Shown in pieces: positions 40,764 to 49,135 of a DNA stretch of 64,000 nt. The stretch's first letter is position 1, and each line of letters starts with the position of its first letter. The stretch comes from Treponema sp. (GTDB lineage: Bacteria; Spirochaetota; Spirochaetia; Treponematales; Treponemataceae), in contig JAFXWC010000006.1 in the NCBI GenBank assembly GCA_017534445.1, positions 43,860-107,859 on the forward strand, given 5' to 3'. Position numbers and translations under genes: made by a program. The notes under the pieces are model-generated. The model saw only the letters and a program-made list of their open reading frames with translations, was not told the origin of the DNA and did not search any database.

Positions 40764-42617
40764 TTAAAAGCCAATTTCTATGAATTTTTCAAGAGTTTTT
40801 CTTGCATATTCCCTTGTAGCCTTACCGTACTGGGGACTAAGAAGCCTTGTTATGGTAGCTTTTCCCTTTGCAAAGAAGGCCGGCCGCCCCATAAACCTGC
40901 AAATTTCAAAGGTTGCGTCACAAATTGCTATGTGGACGCTTTCGTTGGAATTCTTTAGGGAATACTTTTTTGCAATAGCCTCCATTGCGCTCAGCATCCT
41001 TGCATCCGGGTCGTAGGCTGAAATTCCTGCATTTTTTATGACTTCGGCAAGAACAACCGGGTCCCTGACCTTTTCCAGCAGTTCCGCATAGTATTTCTGG
41101 TACATTCCGGTGCCGGAATTTGCCGTAAGCGTAAGAACCGTCCTTGTATAGTCAAAATCCTTGCAAAAGAAGGGCTGCTCCGTGTTCTGCTGGGAATTAA
41201 GGGTTGTCCAGGCCAGTATCATTTCAGAAAGCTCGTTTTTTAACACAGGAATCCAATCCTTTTCGCGGTTGCCAAAATTTCCTTCGCTGAATGAATTTAG
41301 TATGTCTTCCGCACGCTCGGGGCTTATGACTGGTCCCGAAACATTCGTGGAGTGAAGGTCGGTCTTTTCGTAAAAAGAGTTGTAGTCCCTGTTATTCTTT
41401 GGATGATAAGAACTTACGTCGGGGGAAAAGCCTATGTTCTGCCTTATCCTGTAGCCTTCTATAACCCAGTCGCGCATGCAAAGGCCTATGTTGCCGGAAT
41501 CAGTGGGGAAAAAATAAGTCCACTTCTTGGAAGGATTGAAAGTGGCTTTCCAAAAAGGCTCTCCTTCTTGTACGTAGCAACAGGCATGGCTACCGTCTGC
41601 AAGCACAAGCCCCTGTAAAGTGCGTCCGGCGTAGGTAAGGGCATCCGGGCTAAAATCAGTCTTGTAGACATGCTTCTGGCTTCCGTCCAAAACGCCTATC
41701 TGTATTGCCGTAGCGGGACTTCCCGTAAGAAGAAGGGCTGTAGAAGGGGAAAAGCCCTCCGTTATAATCCTTGTCGGGGCAGAAAGTCCCTCTTGGCCTG
41801 CCATTACAGCCCATTTTGAATAGGGTTTGCCGTCTTTTTCCGCACAAAGTCCTGTTGCTCCGTCTGCAAAAGAGACCAGGGCTCCAAAAAAGCACTGCTC
41901 AACCTGTACAACCTTTCCAGAAAAGCAGAATTCATCGCTTACCTCGCCAAAAGGAGTGACTGTAACCGCAACGCTCTTACCGTCAACCTCTTTGTTAAGG
42001 AACACAAGGACTGAACCCTCGTTAAGCTCAACGATGGGCAGGGAAGTGTTCTGCTCTGGAAGTGGAATGTTCCACCGGCAGATTCCCTTTATGCCAAAGC
42101 AGGCCAGGTCTGAGCCTCCGCGAACATAAATGCGTCCGTCGCGTCCGGGAAGGGGTGCTTCGGTAACGGAAAAGCCGGAATGGGCTGTCCAAACCAAAAG
42201 TCCGCCCGGGTTCATCATGTTAAGGTCGCCGTCTTTGCTTATGATGTAAATCATGTCGGATGCGCCAACGGAAATAAGTGGCTTTAGACGAGCGTTAATT
42301 CCGCGCTCCCACATTATCTTTCCGTCATGGTCAAAGGCACAGACCATCTTTCCTTCTTCTACGGCAGCATATCCAAAGCTGTTCCTTACTGGCTGGCAAA
42401 GAATGCTTCCTCCGGTAACGGTAACCCAGCTTGGAAGGGTGTACTTTAGGTCTACAAGCTGAACTGTTGGCGAAAGATCCTCTTCTTCAGCCTCTTTTTT
42501 GGCAGACAGGTCTTTTTCCACCTTTTTTGCCGCCTGTCCAAAGGAAAATCCGACCGCAAAAAGAAATGCAAGTGAGAATACAAAAACTTTTTTTACAATT
42601 ACATTCCTATTATTCAT
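40764..42617 (-). CDS. Exported beta-propeller-like (PQQ-type) protein
   Basis: A 617-residue protein with a signal peptide (MNNRN...FSFGQ). Residues ~45-390 contain repeated W/DG strand units like PQQ/quinoprotein propellers (MVCAFDHDGKIMWERGINA; DLNMMNPGGLLVWTAHSGFS; DLACFGIKGICRWNIPLPE). The C-terminal ~200 residues are helical, HEAT-like (VRDPVVLAEVIKNAGISAYDPDARML). No catalytic signature is seen. The gene starts 31 nt after the RNA methyltransferase stop and shares its transcript. A scaffold role in the periplasm or at the outer membrane is inference. Confidence 0.75.
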   Translation of the reverse strand: MNNRNVIVKKVFVFSLAFLFAVGFSFGQAAKKVEKDLSAKKEAEEEDLSPTVQLVDLKYTLPSWVTVTGGSILCQPVRNSFGYAAVEEGKMVCAFDHDGKIMWERGINARLKPLISVGASDMIYIISKDGDLNMMNPGGLLVWTAHSGFSVTEAPLPGRDGRIYVRGGSDLACFGIKGICRWNIPLPEQNTSLPIVELNEGSVLVFLNKEVDGKSVAVTVTPFGEVSDEFCFSGKVVQVEQCFFGALVSFADGATGLCAEKDGKPYSKWAVMAGQEGLSAPTRIITEGFSPSTALLLTGSPATAIQIGVLDGSQKHVYKTDFSPDALTYAGRTLQGLVLADGSHACCYVQEGEPFWKATFNPSKKWTYFFPTDSGNIGLCMRDWVIEGYRIRQNIGFSPDVSSYHPKNNRDYNSFYEKTDLHSTNVSGPVISPERAEDILNSFSEGNFGNREKDWIPVLKNELSEMILAWTTLNSQQNTEQPFFCKDFDYTRTVLTLTANSGTGMYQKYYAELLEKVRDPVVLAEVIKNAGISAYDPDARMLSAMEAIAKKYSLKNSNESVHIAICDATFEICRFMGRPAFFAKGKATITRLLSPQYGKATREYARKTLEKFIEIGF

Positions 42618-42648
42618 TTTTTACAGCTGATAAACTTTTTTATTGCTC

Positions 42649-43896
42649 CTATCTTTCCAACAACGCAAGGCTCTCAATGTTGCATGTCTGGGGATAAAAA
42701 TCCAAAAGATAAAGCGCTTTTAGCTTGTAGCCGCTCTTTACAAGCCTGCCAACATCCCTTGCATGGGTTGCAATGTCGCAGGAAAGGCTCCTTATTTGCC
42801 TTATGCCCGAAGAGCAAAGCCAAGAGCATACTTCTTTTTCCATACCGCTTCTTGGAGGGTCTATAACAACCGCGTCAAAATCACCGTTCCGCTCAATGCA
42901 GGATTCTGCGTGGTATTTTACCCAGACTGCTCCGCTAAGTCCAAAGCTTTCGTGGGCAGTGCCAAAAAGATTCTGTTCCGCATAGACGATTGCAGACTTG
43001 TTGTGCTCCACAAGGGTAACGTTGCTGAACAAATCCGCAAGAAAAACGCTGAATGTTCCCGCGCCGGCATACATGTCTAGTACATGTTTTCCGCCCAGAC
43101 CTTCCGTTAAAAGGGGGATTGTCTTTTCCAAAACCTGCATGTTGGACTGGAAAAATCCCTTTACGTCAAAGGTTATGTTTTTGCCGAGGATGTTTACGGT
43201 GCAAAGGTTTTCTTCCTTTACGCTTGCACCCTCAAAGCGGGGCTGAACCTTCTTTATTTTCTTTGTGGGCCTGCCGTTCCGCATGGTGCGCTTTCCGATT
43301 ACACGGGTTTCTTTCTTTGAATCCTCGTTGCAGATGATTATTTTGTCAAAACCGTCCGGAATGGATACTATTTTGTCCGTACCAAATACGTGGACCCTTC
43401 CAGAAGGCCTCTGGTCAAATGGCATTTCCGCAAGATACTTGTTCACTTCGGCAGTGGCGCAGGGGCAGTTTTGTATGGGGATTATCCTGTTGCTCCTTTT
43501 TTCCATAAGACCGCCGTCGTGCAGCTGGAACCTTGCCCTGTAGCCGGTGGATGCTGCGCTTACAAGGGTAACGTCTTCTATTTCAACGCCCTCACGTGCA
43601 AAGGCATCCTTTAATATTGACGAACGCAATTGTGTCTGGAAAGAAGGCTCTATGTGCTGCATGTTGCATCCGCCGCATTTTGTGTAAAGAGGGCAGAAGG
43701 GCTCCCTTCTGTTTGGGGACGGCTCCAAAACTTCCACAATCCGCGCGCTTGAATAGTCCCTCATTTCTTTTTCTATCTGAATCTTAAGGGTTTCTCCAGG
43801 CAGGGCGTAGGGTACAAAAACAGCCTTTCCGTCTATTTTGGAGATGCAGTCACCTCCGCTTACCATTTTTTCTGCCTTGATTATTGCGTTTTCCAT
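42649..43896 (-). CDS. RlmD/TrmA-family RNA uracil-C5 methyltransferase
   Basis: A 415-residue SAM-dependent enzyme making m5U in rRNA or tRNA. Iron-sulfur cysteines are visible in CPLYTKCGGCNMQH. The SAM site is VLDMYAGAGTFSVFLA, followed by DPPRSGMEKEV, and the catalytic Cys is in SLSCDIATHARD. The N-terminal ~55 residues resemble a TRAM domain (KAVFVPYALPGETLKIQIEKE). The ATG ending at 43896 lacks a Shine-Dalgarno and lies 7 nt from a -10 box. Whether the target is 23S rRNA or tRNA cannot be told. Confidence 0.9.
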   Translation of the reverse strand: MENAIIKAEKMVSGGDCISKIDGKAVFVPYALPGETLKIQIEKEMRDYSSARIVEVLEPSPNRREPFCPLYTKCGGCNMQHIEPSFQTQLRSSILKDAFAREGVEIEDVTLVSAASTGYRARFQLHDGGLMEKRSNRIIPIQNCPCATAEVNKYLAEMPFDQRPSGRVHVFGTDKIVSIPDGFDKIIICNEDSKKETRVIGKRTMRNGRPTKKIKKVQPRFEGASVKEENLCTVNILGKNITFDVKGFFQSNMQVLEKTIPLLTEGLGGKHVLDMYAGAGTFSVFLADLFSNVTLVEHNKSAIVYAEQNLFGTAHESFGLSGAVWVKYHAESCIERNGDFDAVVIDPPRSGMEKEVCSWLCSSGIRQIRSLSCDIATHARDVGRLVKSGYKLKALYLLDFYPQTCNIESLALLER

Positions 43897-43903
43897 ACCC
43901 CAT

Positions 43904-43932
43904 ATTATAACAGAAAAACAAAATGGTAACAA
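43904..43932 (-). promoter_or_regulatory. Leaderless promoter of the RNA methyltransferase operon
   Basis: TTGTTA (43927-43932), a 17-nt spacer and TATAAT (43904-43909) on the minus strand, then 7 nt to the ATG. Confidence 0.65.
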
Positions 43933-43945
43933 TCAGCATAAGTCC

Positions 43946-43974
43946 TTGACGAGAACACCCCCTCTCATTAGAAT
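43946..43974 (+). promoter_or_regulatory. Leaderless promoter of pcnB
   Basis: TTGACG (43946-43951), a 17-nt spacer and TAGAAT (43969-43974), then 9 nt to the GTG start. No Shine-Dalgarno lies between them. Confidence 0.65.
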
Positions 43975-43983
43975 ATACGCACT

Positions 43984-45087
43984 GTGCTAATTCGATATTC
44001 AACAGACAGCAAGGGTAGGCCCGTCAAGAAGGCTGTCGTATATACAAAAAAAGAACATAATATTTCTCTTAGGGACGTGGATCCCGATGCAATCTACATT
44101 ATAAACCGTCTCCGCGAAACTGGTTTTGCCTCTTACATAGTGGGTGGAGCTGTCCGTGACCTTATAATAGGAAACAAACCAAAGGATTTTGACATTGTAA
44201 CCGATGCAACCCCAAGTCGTATCAAAAAAATATTCAGGAATTCGCGTATTATTGGAAAAAGATTCCGCCTGGTGCACGTTTTTACTTCAACAAAGATTTT
44301 TGAAGTCTGCACCTTCCGCTCAATTGTTGACGGTTCAGTGGGAAATGCCTTTGGAACCATGGACGAAGACGTAAAAAGACGTGACTTTACGCTGAATGCC
44401 CTTTACTACGACCCCGTAAAAGAGCAGGTAATAGACTATGTTGGCGGTGTAAAAGATATAAAGAAGGGAATTGTCCGTCCCGTAATCCCCATTGACAGGA
44501 TTTTCATAGAAGATCCTGTTAGAATGCTCCGTGCTGTAAAATATGGTGCCACAACAAAATGCCGTCTTCCGCACTCTTTAAAGAAGAAAATTCGCGAGTC
44601 ATCACAGCTGCTTTCGCCGGTTTCTCCATCCAGGCTTACAGAAGAGCTTTTGAAGATAATAAATTCAGGGCATTCCTACGACATTGTAACCCATGCCCTG
44701 GATGCAAACCTTTACGAATACCTGCAGCCCGCGGCCACAAACCTGATGATGGAAGACAAAAAATATGCACGCGCATATCTTGAAAGCATACGTGAGCTGG
44801 ACAAGGCTTCGGCGGAGAATCCTCAGATGCGTCTTGGGGAAAAGCTTTGCTACATCCTAAAGGATTTTGTTGATGGCCTTACGAACTGGGAGGCAGAGGC
44901 TAAGAATTCGTCTCCTTCCGACCTTTACAAGCGTACTTGGGAGCGTTGCAGGAATTTCATTCTTCCAATGAACCCCCAGCGGACGGAGCTTGAATTTGCC
45001 ATAAGGAAAATTCTTTCTTCTTACGGGGTGACGGTAAAAATGCCCCGCAAGCACACCCGCTACATCCCAAAAGACGATGAGTATTGA
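43984..45087 (+). CDS. pcnB: Poly(A) polymerase / CCA-type nucleotidyltransferase (PcnB family)
   Basis: A 367-residue class II template-independent nucleotidyltransferase acting on RNA 3' ends. The metal-binding motif is VGGAVRDLIIGNKPKDFDIVTDA, and RRDFTLNALYYD and IEDPVRMLRAVKYG follow. The basic tail (KMPRKHTRYIP) is typical of poly(A) polymerases. Poly(A) and CCA-adding activity cannot be separated by eye. The start is GTG with no Shine-Dalgarno; no better start is seen downstream. Confidence 0.85.
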   Translation: MLIRYSTDSKGRPVKKAVVYTKKEHNISLRDVDPDAIYIINRLRETGFASYIVGGAVRDLIIGNKPKDFDIVTDATPSRIKKIFRNSRIIGKRFRLVHVFTSTKIFEVCTFRSIVDGSVGNAFGTMDEDVKRRDFTLNALYYDPVKEQVIDYVGGVKDIKKGIVRPVIPIDRIFIEDPVRMLRAVKYGATTKCRLPHSLKKKIRESSQLLSPVSPSRLTEELLKIINSGHSYDIVTHALDANLYEYLQPAATNLMMEDKKYARAYLESIRELDKASAENPQMRLGEKLCYILKDFVDGLTNWEAEAKNSSPSDLYKRTWERCRNFILPMNPQRTELEFAIRKILSSYGVTVKMPRKHTRYIPKDDEY

Positions 45088-45120
45088 TGGCGGCATATAG
45101 CCTGGGCTGTATAACGAAGA

Positions 45121-45157
45121 AGCCTACCCCCGATTGGAAGGGCGGCGCAGCCGTTGC
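45121..45157 (-). repeat. Dispersed 37-nt repeat, copy 2
   Basis: Inverted relative to the copy at 38665-38701, with 32 of 37 identical. It lies in the 153-nt gap between the convergent genes pcnB and the P-loop protein. The surrounding ~100 nt is GC-richer than its neighbourhood and non-coding. Confidence 0.6.
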
Positions 45158-45240
45158 GAAAGCAATGGAGGCGAAAGCCGAAACCCTGGAAAGCGGGTTT
45201 GCATACAAAAGCTGGTCCAAAAAAGAAAAAAAATAAAAAA

Positions 45241-46128
45241 TTATCTGCGCTCGATTGATGCCGGGGATGCGGCCGTAATTTTGTCTATGATTATGCTTAC
45301 TTCCTCAACCAAAATTCCAGTGAAGCGCTCAATGTTGTCTATAATGTACTGCTGAAGGTTGTGGATAAGGCCTGTAAGCTGCTTTCCGAAGGGTACGTCT
45401 ACGGTGATAATCAGGCGGTAACCGTGGCTGTCCGTTCTTATGGTAAGTTTTTTTACCCTTATTTCCTTGTCGAATTCGCATACGCAGTGTAAGGTCATCT
45501 GGCTAAGGGCTGCCTCAGAGATTTCTATGCGGCCCCTCTTGCTGAATTCTGGCGTTACTATTGACTTTTCGGAAAGGGTTGCTTCTTTTTTGCCGCTTAT
45601 GCGAACCTTTCTTTTTGAAAGGAATTCCCTGATTGACTTGTAGAATATCCTGGGGTAGCTACGCTTTACTTCTATTGCAGGAACCGGGATTACGTGCTTT
45701 CCTTCTATTTGTCTTGAGCGGATTGCCTTTTCTATTTCCTCGCGGGAAGCTATTTCTTCTATTTTTATGATTTTTTGCGGTGGGGGAAGCTGCAGACGCA
45801 GGGCTATTTTTTGCACCATCTTTTCGCTTGTGCCGATTAAGAGTATGCTTTTGATTTTGTTCTTCTGAAGAACACGCGCAACTTGGTCACGGTGCTCCTT
45901 ATCGTCAAAGAGGGCTACGCGGACTGCCCCCATGTATGTTTTTTCGTGTTTTGCAGACTTTCCCGCAAGAATTTTGTCGTCCTGAATCAAAAGACCGTCG
46001 TCTATAAGCGCCTTTATTCCATATTTCTGAGAAAGGAGTTTTGCACGGAAGCTTTTGCCTGTACCGCTTTCGCCTACAAGGGCATAAACCTGGACGCCCC
46101 TGTTTGCGAGTTTAGAAAAAATGCTCAT
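45241..46128 (-). CDS. P-loop protein fused to an Asp23-like domain
   Basis: A 295-residue cytosolic protein with two visible parts. Residues ~12-140 form a P-loop NTPase-like domain (Walker A LVGESGTGKSFRAKLL; a possible metal Asp in IDDGLLI). Residues ~195-290 resemble the Asp23/Gls24 fold (GYRLIITVDVPFGKQL; HNLQQYIIDNIERFTGILVEEVSIIID). Asp23 proteins are membrane-associated or envelope-stress proteins in Gram-positives. The gene lies 7 nt after the RluA-type synthase gene. I know of no assigned function for this combination. Confidence 0.75.
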   Translation of the reverse strand: MSIFSKLANRGVQVYALVGESGTGKSFRAKLLSQKYGIKALIDDGLLIQDDKILAGKSAKHEKTYMGAVRVALFDDKEHRDQVARVLQKNKIKSILLIGTSEKMVQKIALRLQLPPPQKIIKIEEIASREEIEKAIRSRQIEGKHVIPVPAIEVKRSYPRIFYKSIREFLSKRKVRISGKKEATLSEKSIVTPEFSKRGRIEISEAALSQMTLHCVCEFDKEIRVKKLTIRTDSHGYRLIITVDVPFGKQLTGLIHNLQQYIIDNIERFTGILVEEVSIIIDKITAASPASIERR

Positions 46129-46135
46129 CTTTACC

Positions 46136-47143
46136 TTAGATTATAAGTTGTCCTTTCCAATTTATCAAGGCAGAATTCAAGAAATTTAAAAAATCCTCAG
46201 GAAGGGGGGCCAGAATCTTTTGGGGAATGGAAAGATCATTCTTTTCTGGAAATTCAACCTGGATTGCGTGCAGAAAGAATTCGTGTCCGCTTGCCTTTGT
46301 GCCTCCGTAAGCCCTGTCTCCAAAAAGCGGAAACCCGTGGAAGGCCGACTGAGCCCTTATCTGGTGCTTTCTTCCGGTGGGAATCTCAAAGCGGACTAGC
46401 GTTACTTCCTTGCCACCAAAGCTGCCGTATTCCAAGGGAAATGCCCTTGTTACTGCAATAGGAGCATTGCTTTTTACAACCCTTACCGTATGGAATGATG
46501 TTGCGGAAGGGGAGTTGCTTTCTTCTATTCCGTCCGTCCACTCAAAACTGCCTTCCATGCGTCCTTGCACTATGCCTAGGTAAGTTTTTTTTACAAGGCC
46601 GTCTTTTATCATCTGGGAAAAGATTTGAGCCCCTTGTATGGAAAGGGAAAAAACAAGTGCACCTGTGGTAAAACGGTCAAGCCGATGAAGCGGGGCAGGC
46701 GTGAAGGAAAGTGAAAGGCCTTCCTTGCACTCTTTTGCCACAATCTGAGCAAGGCTTGTCTCGGAAGAAAATGAGGGCTGCACGTTAAGGCCGTAGGGTT
46801 TGTTTATGACCATGATGGAATCGTTCTTGAAAAGAATTGCAGAGTCCAAGCTGAAATTTAGGCTTTTACAGCCGCCTTTTTGCTCTTTTGGGGTAAAATC
46901 CTTCCTTTCAGCTGGATCTTTTGATTCTTTCAGCAGGAATGATGCTATTTTGATGCTGTCGCCGGGGCAGACCTTTTGGGAAGCCTCTGCCTTTTTTCCG
47001 TTCACGAGAACCAGCCGTTTCCTTAGCGCGGAGAAAATGTTTATGCCCTTGTCCAAGGCCCTTTCCCTTAGCATTATCCTGAGTACCCTGTCTAGCCTCC
47101 GCCCGGAATCATTTTCGCCTGCGGTAAATTCTTCAAATTCCAT
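46136..47143 (-). CDS. RluA-family pseudouridine synthase
   Basis: A 335-residue enzyme isomerising uridine in rRNA or tRNA. An S4-like RNA-binding domain lies at ~15-70. The catalytic Asp is in HRLDRFTTGALVFS, with family segments INKPYGLNVQPS and GRKHQIRAQSAFHGFPLFGDRAYGG. The target uridine is not deducible. The start lacks a Shine-Dalgarno and lies 7 nt after TATAAT (47151-47156), but the -35 is weak. Confidence 0.9.
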   Translation of the reverse strand: MEFEEFTAGENDSGRRLDRVLRIMLRERALDKGINIFSALRKRLVLVNGKKAEASQKVCPGDSIKIASFLLKESKDPAERKDFTPKEQKGGCKSLNFSLDSAILFKNDSIMVINKPYGLNVQPSFSSETSLAQIVAKECKEGLSLSFTPAPLHRLDRFTTGALVFSLSIQGAQIFSQMIKDGLVKKTYLGIVQGRMEGSFEWTDGIEESNSPSATSFHTVRVVKSNAPIAVTRAFPLEYGSFGGKEVTLVRFEIPTGRKHQIRAQSAFHGFPLFGDRAYGGTKASGHEFFLHAIQVEFPEKNDLSIPQKILAPLPEDFLNFLNSALINWKGQLII

Positions 47144-47180
47144 GAAATGGATTATAGAACAAAAAACTTGCCTTTACCAC

Positions 47181-47208
47181 TAGACAAAATTTTTCAATAC
47201 TGTAAAAT
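47181..47208 (+). promoter_or_regulatory. Leaderless promoter of the DUF212/Rnf-like operon
   Basis: TAGACA (47181-47186), a 16-nt spacer and TAAAAT (47203-47208), then 7 nt to the ATG. No convincing Shine-Dalgarno is seen. Confidence 0.6.
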
Positions 47209-47215
47209 ATAGGTT

Positions 47216-47695
47216 ATGTCTAATGCGAGGGAACAAATAAAACTACTTTTCACAAATCCAATTTTGCTTTCTTGCATTTTCAGCTGGCTTTCTGCCCAGT
47301 TCCTGAAGACGCTGATAAAACTGTTTTCAAGGAAAGTGCACAGTTTCAAGGAGTTGTTCGAGCTCTTTTTCTGGCGCACGGGTGGCATGCCGTCAAGCCA
47401 TTCTGCGCTTGTTACTACGCTTTGCACGACCATAGGCTACCGTTCGGGCATCAACAGCGATGTCTTCATACTTTCCATAGGCTTCCTCCTTGTTACGGTA
47501 AGGGATGCGGTTGGCGTAAGGCGGGCGAGCGGAATTCAGGCTATGGTGCTTAACAAGATAGGGCAAAAGCTTTCCGAAAAGGGAATCATGGACTTTAAGC
47601 CCATAAAGGAAGTTCAGGGACATACACCCGCGGAAGTGGCCATAGGCTGTCTTCTTGGTTTTTTTATAGGACTGGCATTCAGCGTGTTAAAATAA
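47216..47695 (+). CDS. Divergent PAP2-family (DUF212/YuiD-like) membrane protein
   Basis: A 159-residue integral membrane protein of the DUF212 family related to PAP2 acid phosphatases. The conserved parts are the FFWRTGGMPSSHSALVTTL signature and GHTPAEVAIGCLLGF. The substrate could be a lipid pyrophosphate, but activity has not been shown for most members. Its stop codon directly abuts the ATG of the next gene, so it heads the transcript that includes the Rnf-like genes. Confidence 0.88.
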   Translation: MSNAREQIKLLFTNPILLSCIFSWLSAQFLKTLIKLFSRKVHSFKELFELFFWRTGGMPSSHSALVTTLCTTIGYRSGINSDVFILSIGFLLVTVRDAVGVRRASGIQAMVLNKIGQKLSEKGIMDFKPIKEVQGHTPAEVAIGCLLGFFIGLAFSVLK

Positions 47696-49135
47696 ATGAA
47701 GTTAAAATTCAGTGGCTTTGTATCAATTATAGTTATCCTCATCGGCATAGCCTGCCTTTTTGCTTTCAGAAGCGTGCCGGTAACGCGTATCTGGAGCAGC
47801 TACAACATGCTTTACGCTACAAAGTCCGTTTCTGAGCAGGATGTCCTTGAGTATCTTTCCCGTGCGGGCTGTAAGGATGTAATTTCTCTCTCATCCCAAA
47901 GGATACCGGTGCGTTCTTCCGTAGTTCCCATAGAACCAAAGCTGAATTCATACTTGAACGACAGAAACTATTATTTTAGCGACCAAGAAAAGGCTTTCAA
48001 CCTCTTTTACATACCTTCAGAATACGAAAGCCGAACAGAGCAGGCTGTTGTTTCCATGCAAAAGGACGCAAACATACAGGCCGGAATGGACGGTCACGAA
48101 AAATATCCTTGGACCGTGCCTCTGATTTGCCTTTCTGTAGCCATAGCCTTGCTTTTTTTTGCAAAGAACCGACATCCTTTTGCCTTGGGAGCAGTTTTTC
48201 CAGTTTGCATGTCCGCATCGCTTCCTTTCTATCCGGTGGCAAGTGCGGTTTGCCTTGAGCTGCTGGCCCTTTTCATGATTAACCACATCTGGGGCAGAAG
48301 ACGCTATCTTTTTGCGGTTTGTACAAGTCTTTGGGTTCTTGTGCCTCTAATAACAGCAACGCTAGTCTTCTTTATGGTGTCCTTCCAGTGCGGAATACTG
48401 GGGCTTGTGGTTTTCTTTGCTTCCGTAGGGGCGACTTGCCTTTTGCGCAGCAGGGAACTTTATCTTGAAAGCAAGAGTCCCTTCACCTACGAGCTGATTT
48501 TTTCCGCAAGGCAGCTTCCTCTTATGTACTCAAGAACGGCTAAGGCTACGGCAGCCCTTATGCTTCCAATGGCACTCATATTCGCAATGTTTGCGGTTTC
48601 ATCAGTTGTTTCTCCAAAATCGACGGTAAACGGTCTTTCCGTACCTTCACCGGCAGGGGCTTTGTCTGAAGGCCAGGCAAAAATTCCCGCGCTAAAGGAA
48701 TACTACGACTGGGCATGGAAGACTCTGGCTTTTCCATACATAAACCTTAATGCGCAGAACAGCCAGCACGTTAACATGGCCTTTTTCGAGGAAGAGGCAA
48801 AAGAAGGCAGCGTGGTCACTGTTTCCAAGTTTGTCCATACCGAAGACGGAATTGCTCAGGAAGACGAGACTGTAATGAAATTTGACGGTAAGTTCAAGGA
48901 TTCCCTCAAAAAGGAAATAGACGACCTTGACTATCCGGCCATAGAGAAACTTATGAAAAGCGAGGGAGAGCAGACTCGGGTAGCCTATTCATCCTCTCTT
49001 ACCGGCAAGAATACTGCATCAACTGTCAGAAATGGCGTGAGTCTGCTGCTTCTTGCATTTATGTTCCTTGAAGTTATTTTCATGTATATATTTTATTTTG
49101 TAATCAGGCGAAAGAAATATGAAAACAATAAATAA
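47696..49135 (+). CDS. Polytopic membrane protein of unknown function
   Basis: A 479-residue protein I do not recognise. It has an N-terminal membrane segment (~7-25), an ~120-residue extracytoplasmic domain, five or six membrane segments (~145-245), another near 285-305, a second soluble domain (~320-445), and a final membrane segment (~448-470) with a basic RRKKYENNK end. The start follows the previous stop with no Shine-Dalgarno, so it is translationally coupled. The end overlaps rnfC by 17 nt. This tight link suggests it belongs to the Rnf-like complex. Confidence 0.8.
   Translation: MKLKFSGFVSIIVILIGIACLFAFRSVPVTRIWSSYNMLYATKSVSEQDVLEYLSRAGCKDVISLSSQRIPVRSSVVPIEPKLNSYLNDRNYYFSDQEKAFNLFYIPSEYESRTEQAVVSMQKDANIQAGMDGHEKYPWTVPLICLSVAIALLFFAKNRHPFALGAVFPVCMSASLPFYPVASAVCLELLALFMINHIWGRRRYLFAVCTSLWVLVPLITATLVFFMVSFQCGILGLVVFFASVGATCLLRSRELYLESKSPFTYELIFSARQLPLMYSRTAKATAALMLPMALIFAMFAVSSVVSPKSTVNGLSVPSPAGALSEGQAKIPALKEYYDWAWKTLAFPYINLNAQNSQHVNMAFFEEEAKEGSVVTVSKFVHTEDGIAQEDETVMKFDGKFKDSLKKEIDDLDYPAIEKLMKSEGEQTRVAYSSSLTGKNTASTVRNGVSLLLLAFMFLEVIFMYIFYFVIRRKKYENNK

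Noticed and set aside
47151..47156. RluA-type gene as a full leaderless example
   Set aside because: The -10 box and spacing fit, but no acceptable -35 is found, so I left it as a weak case and did not list a promoter.
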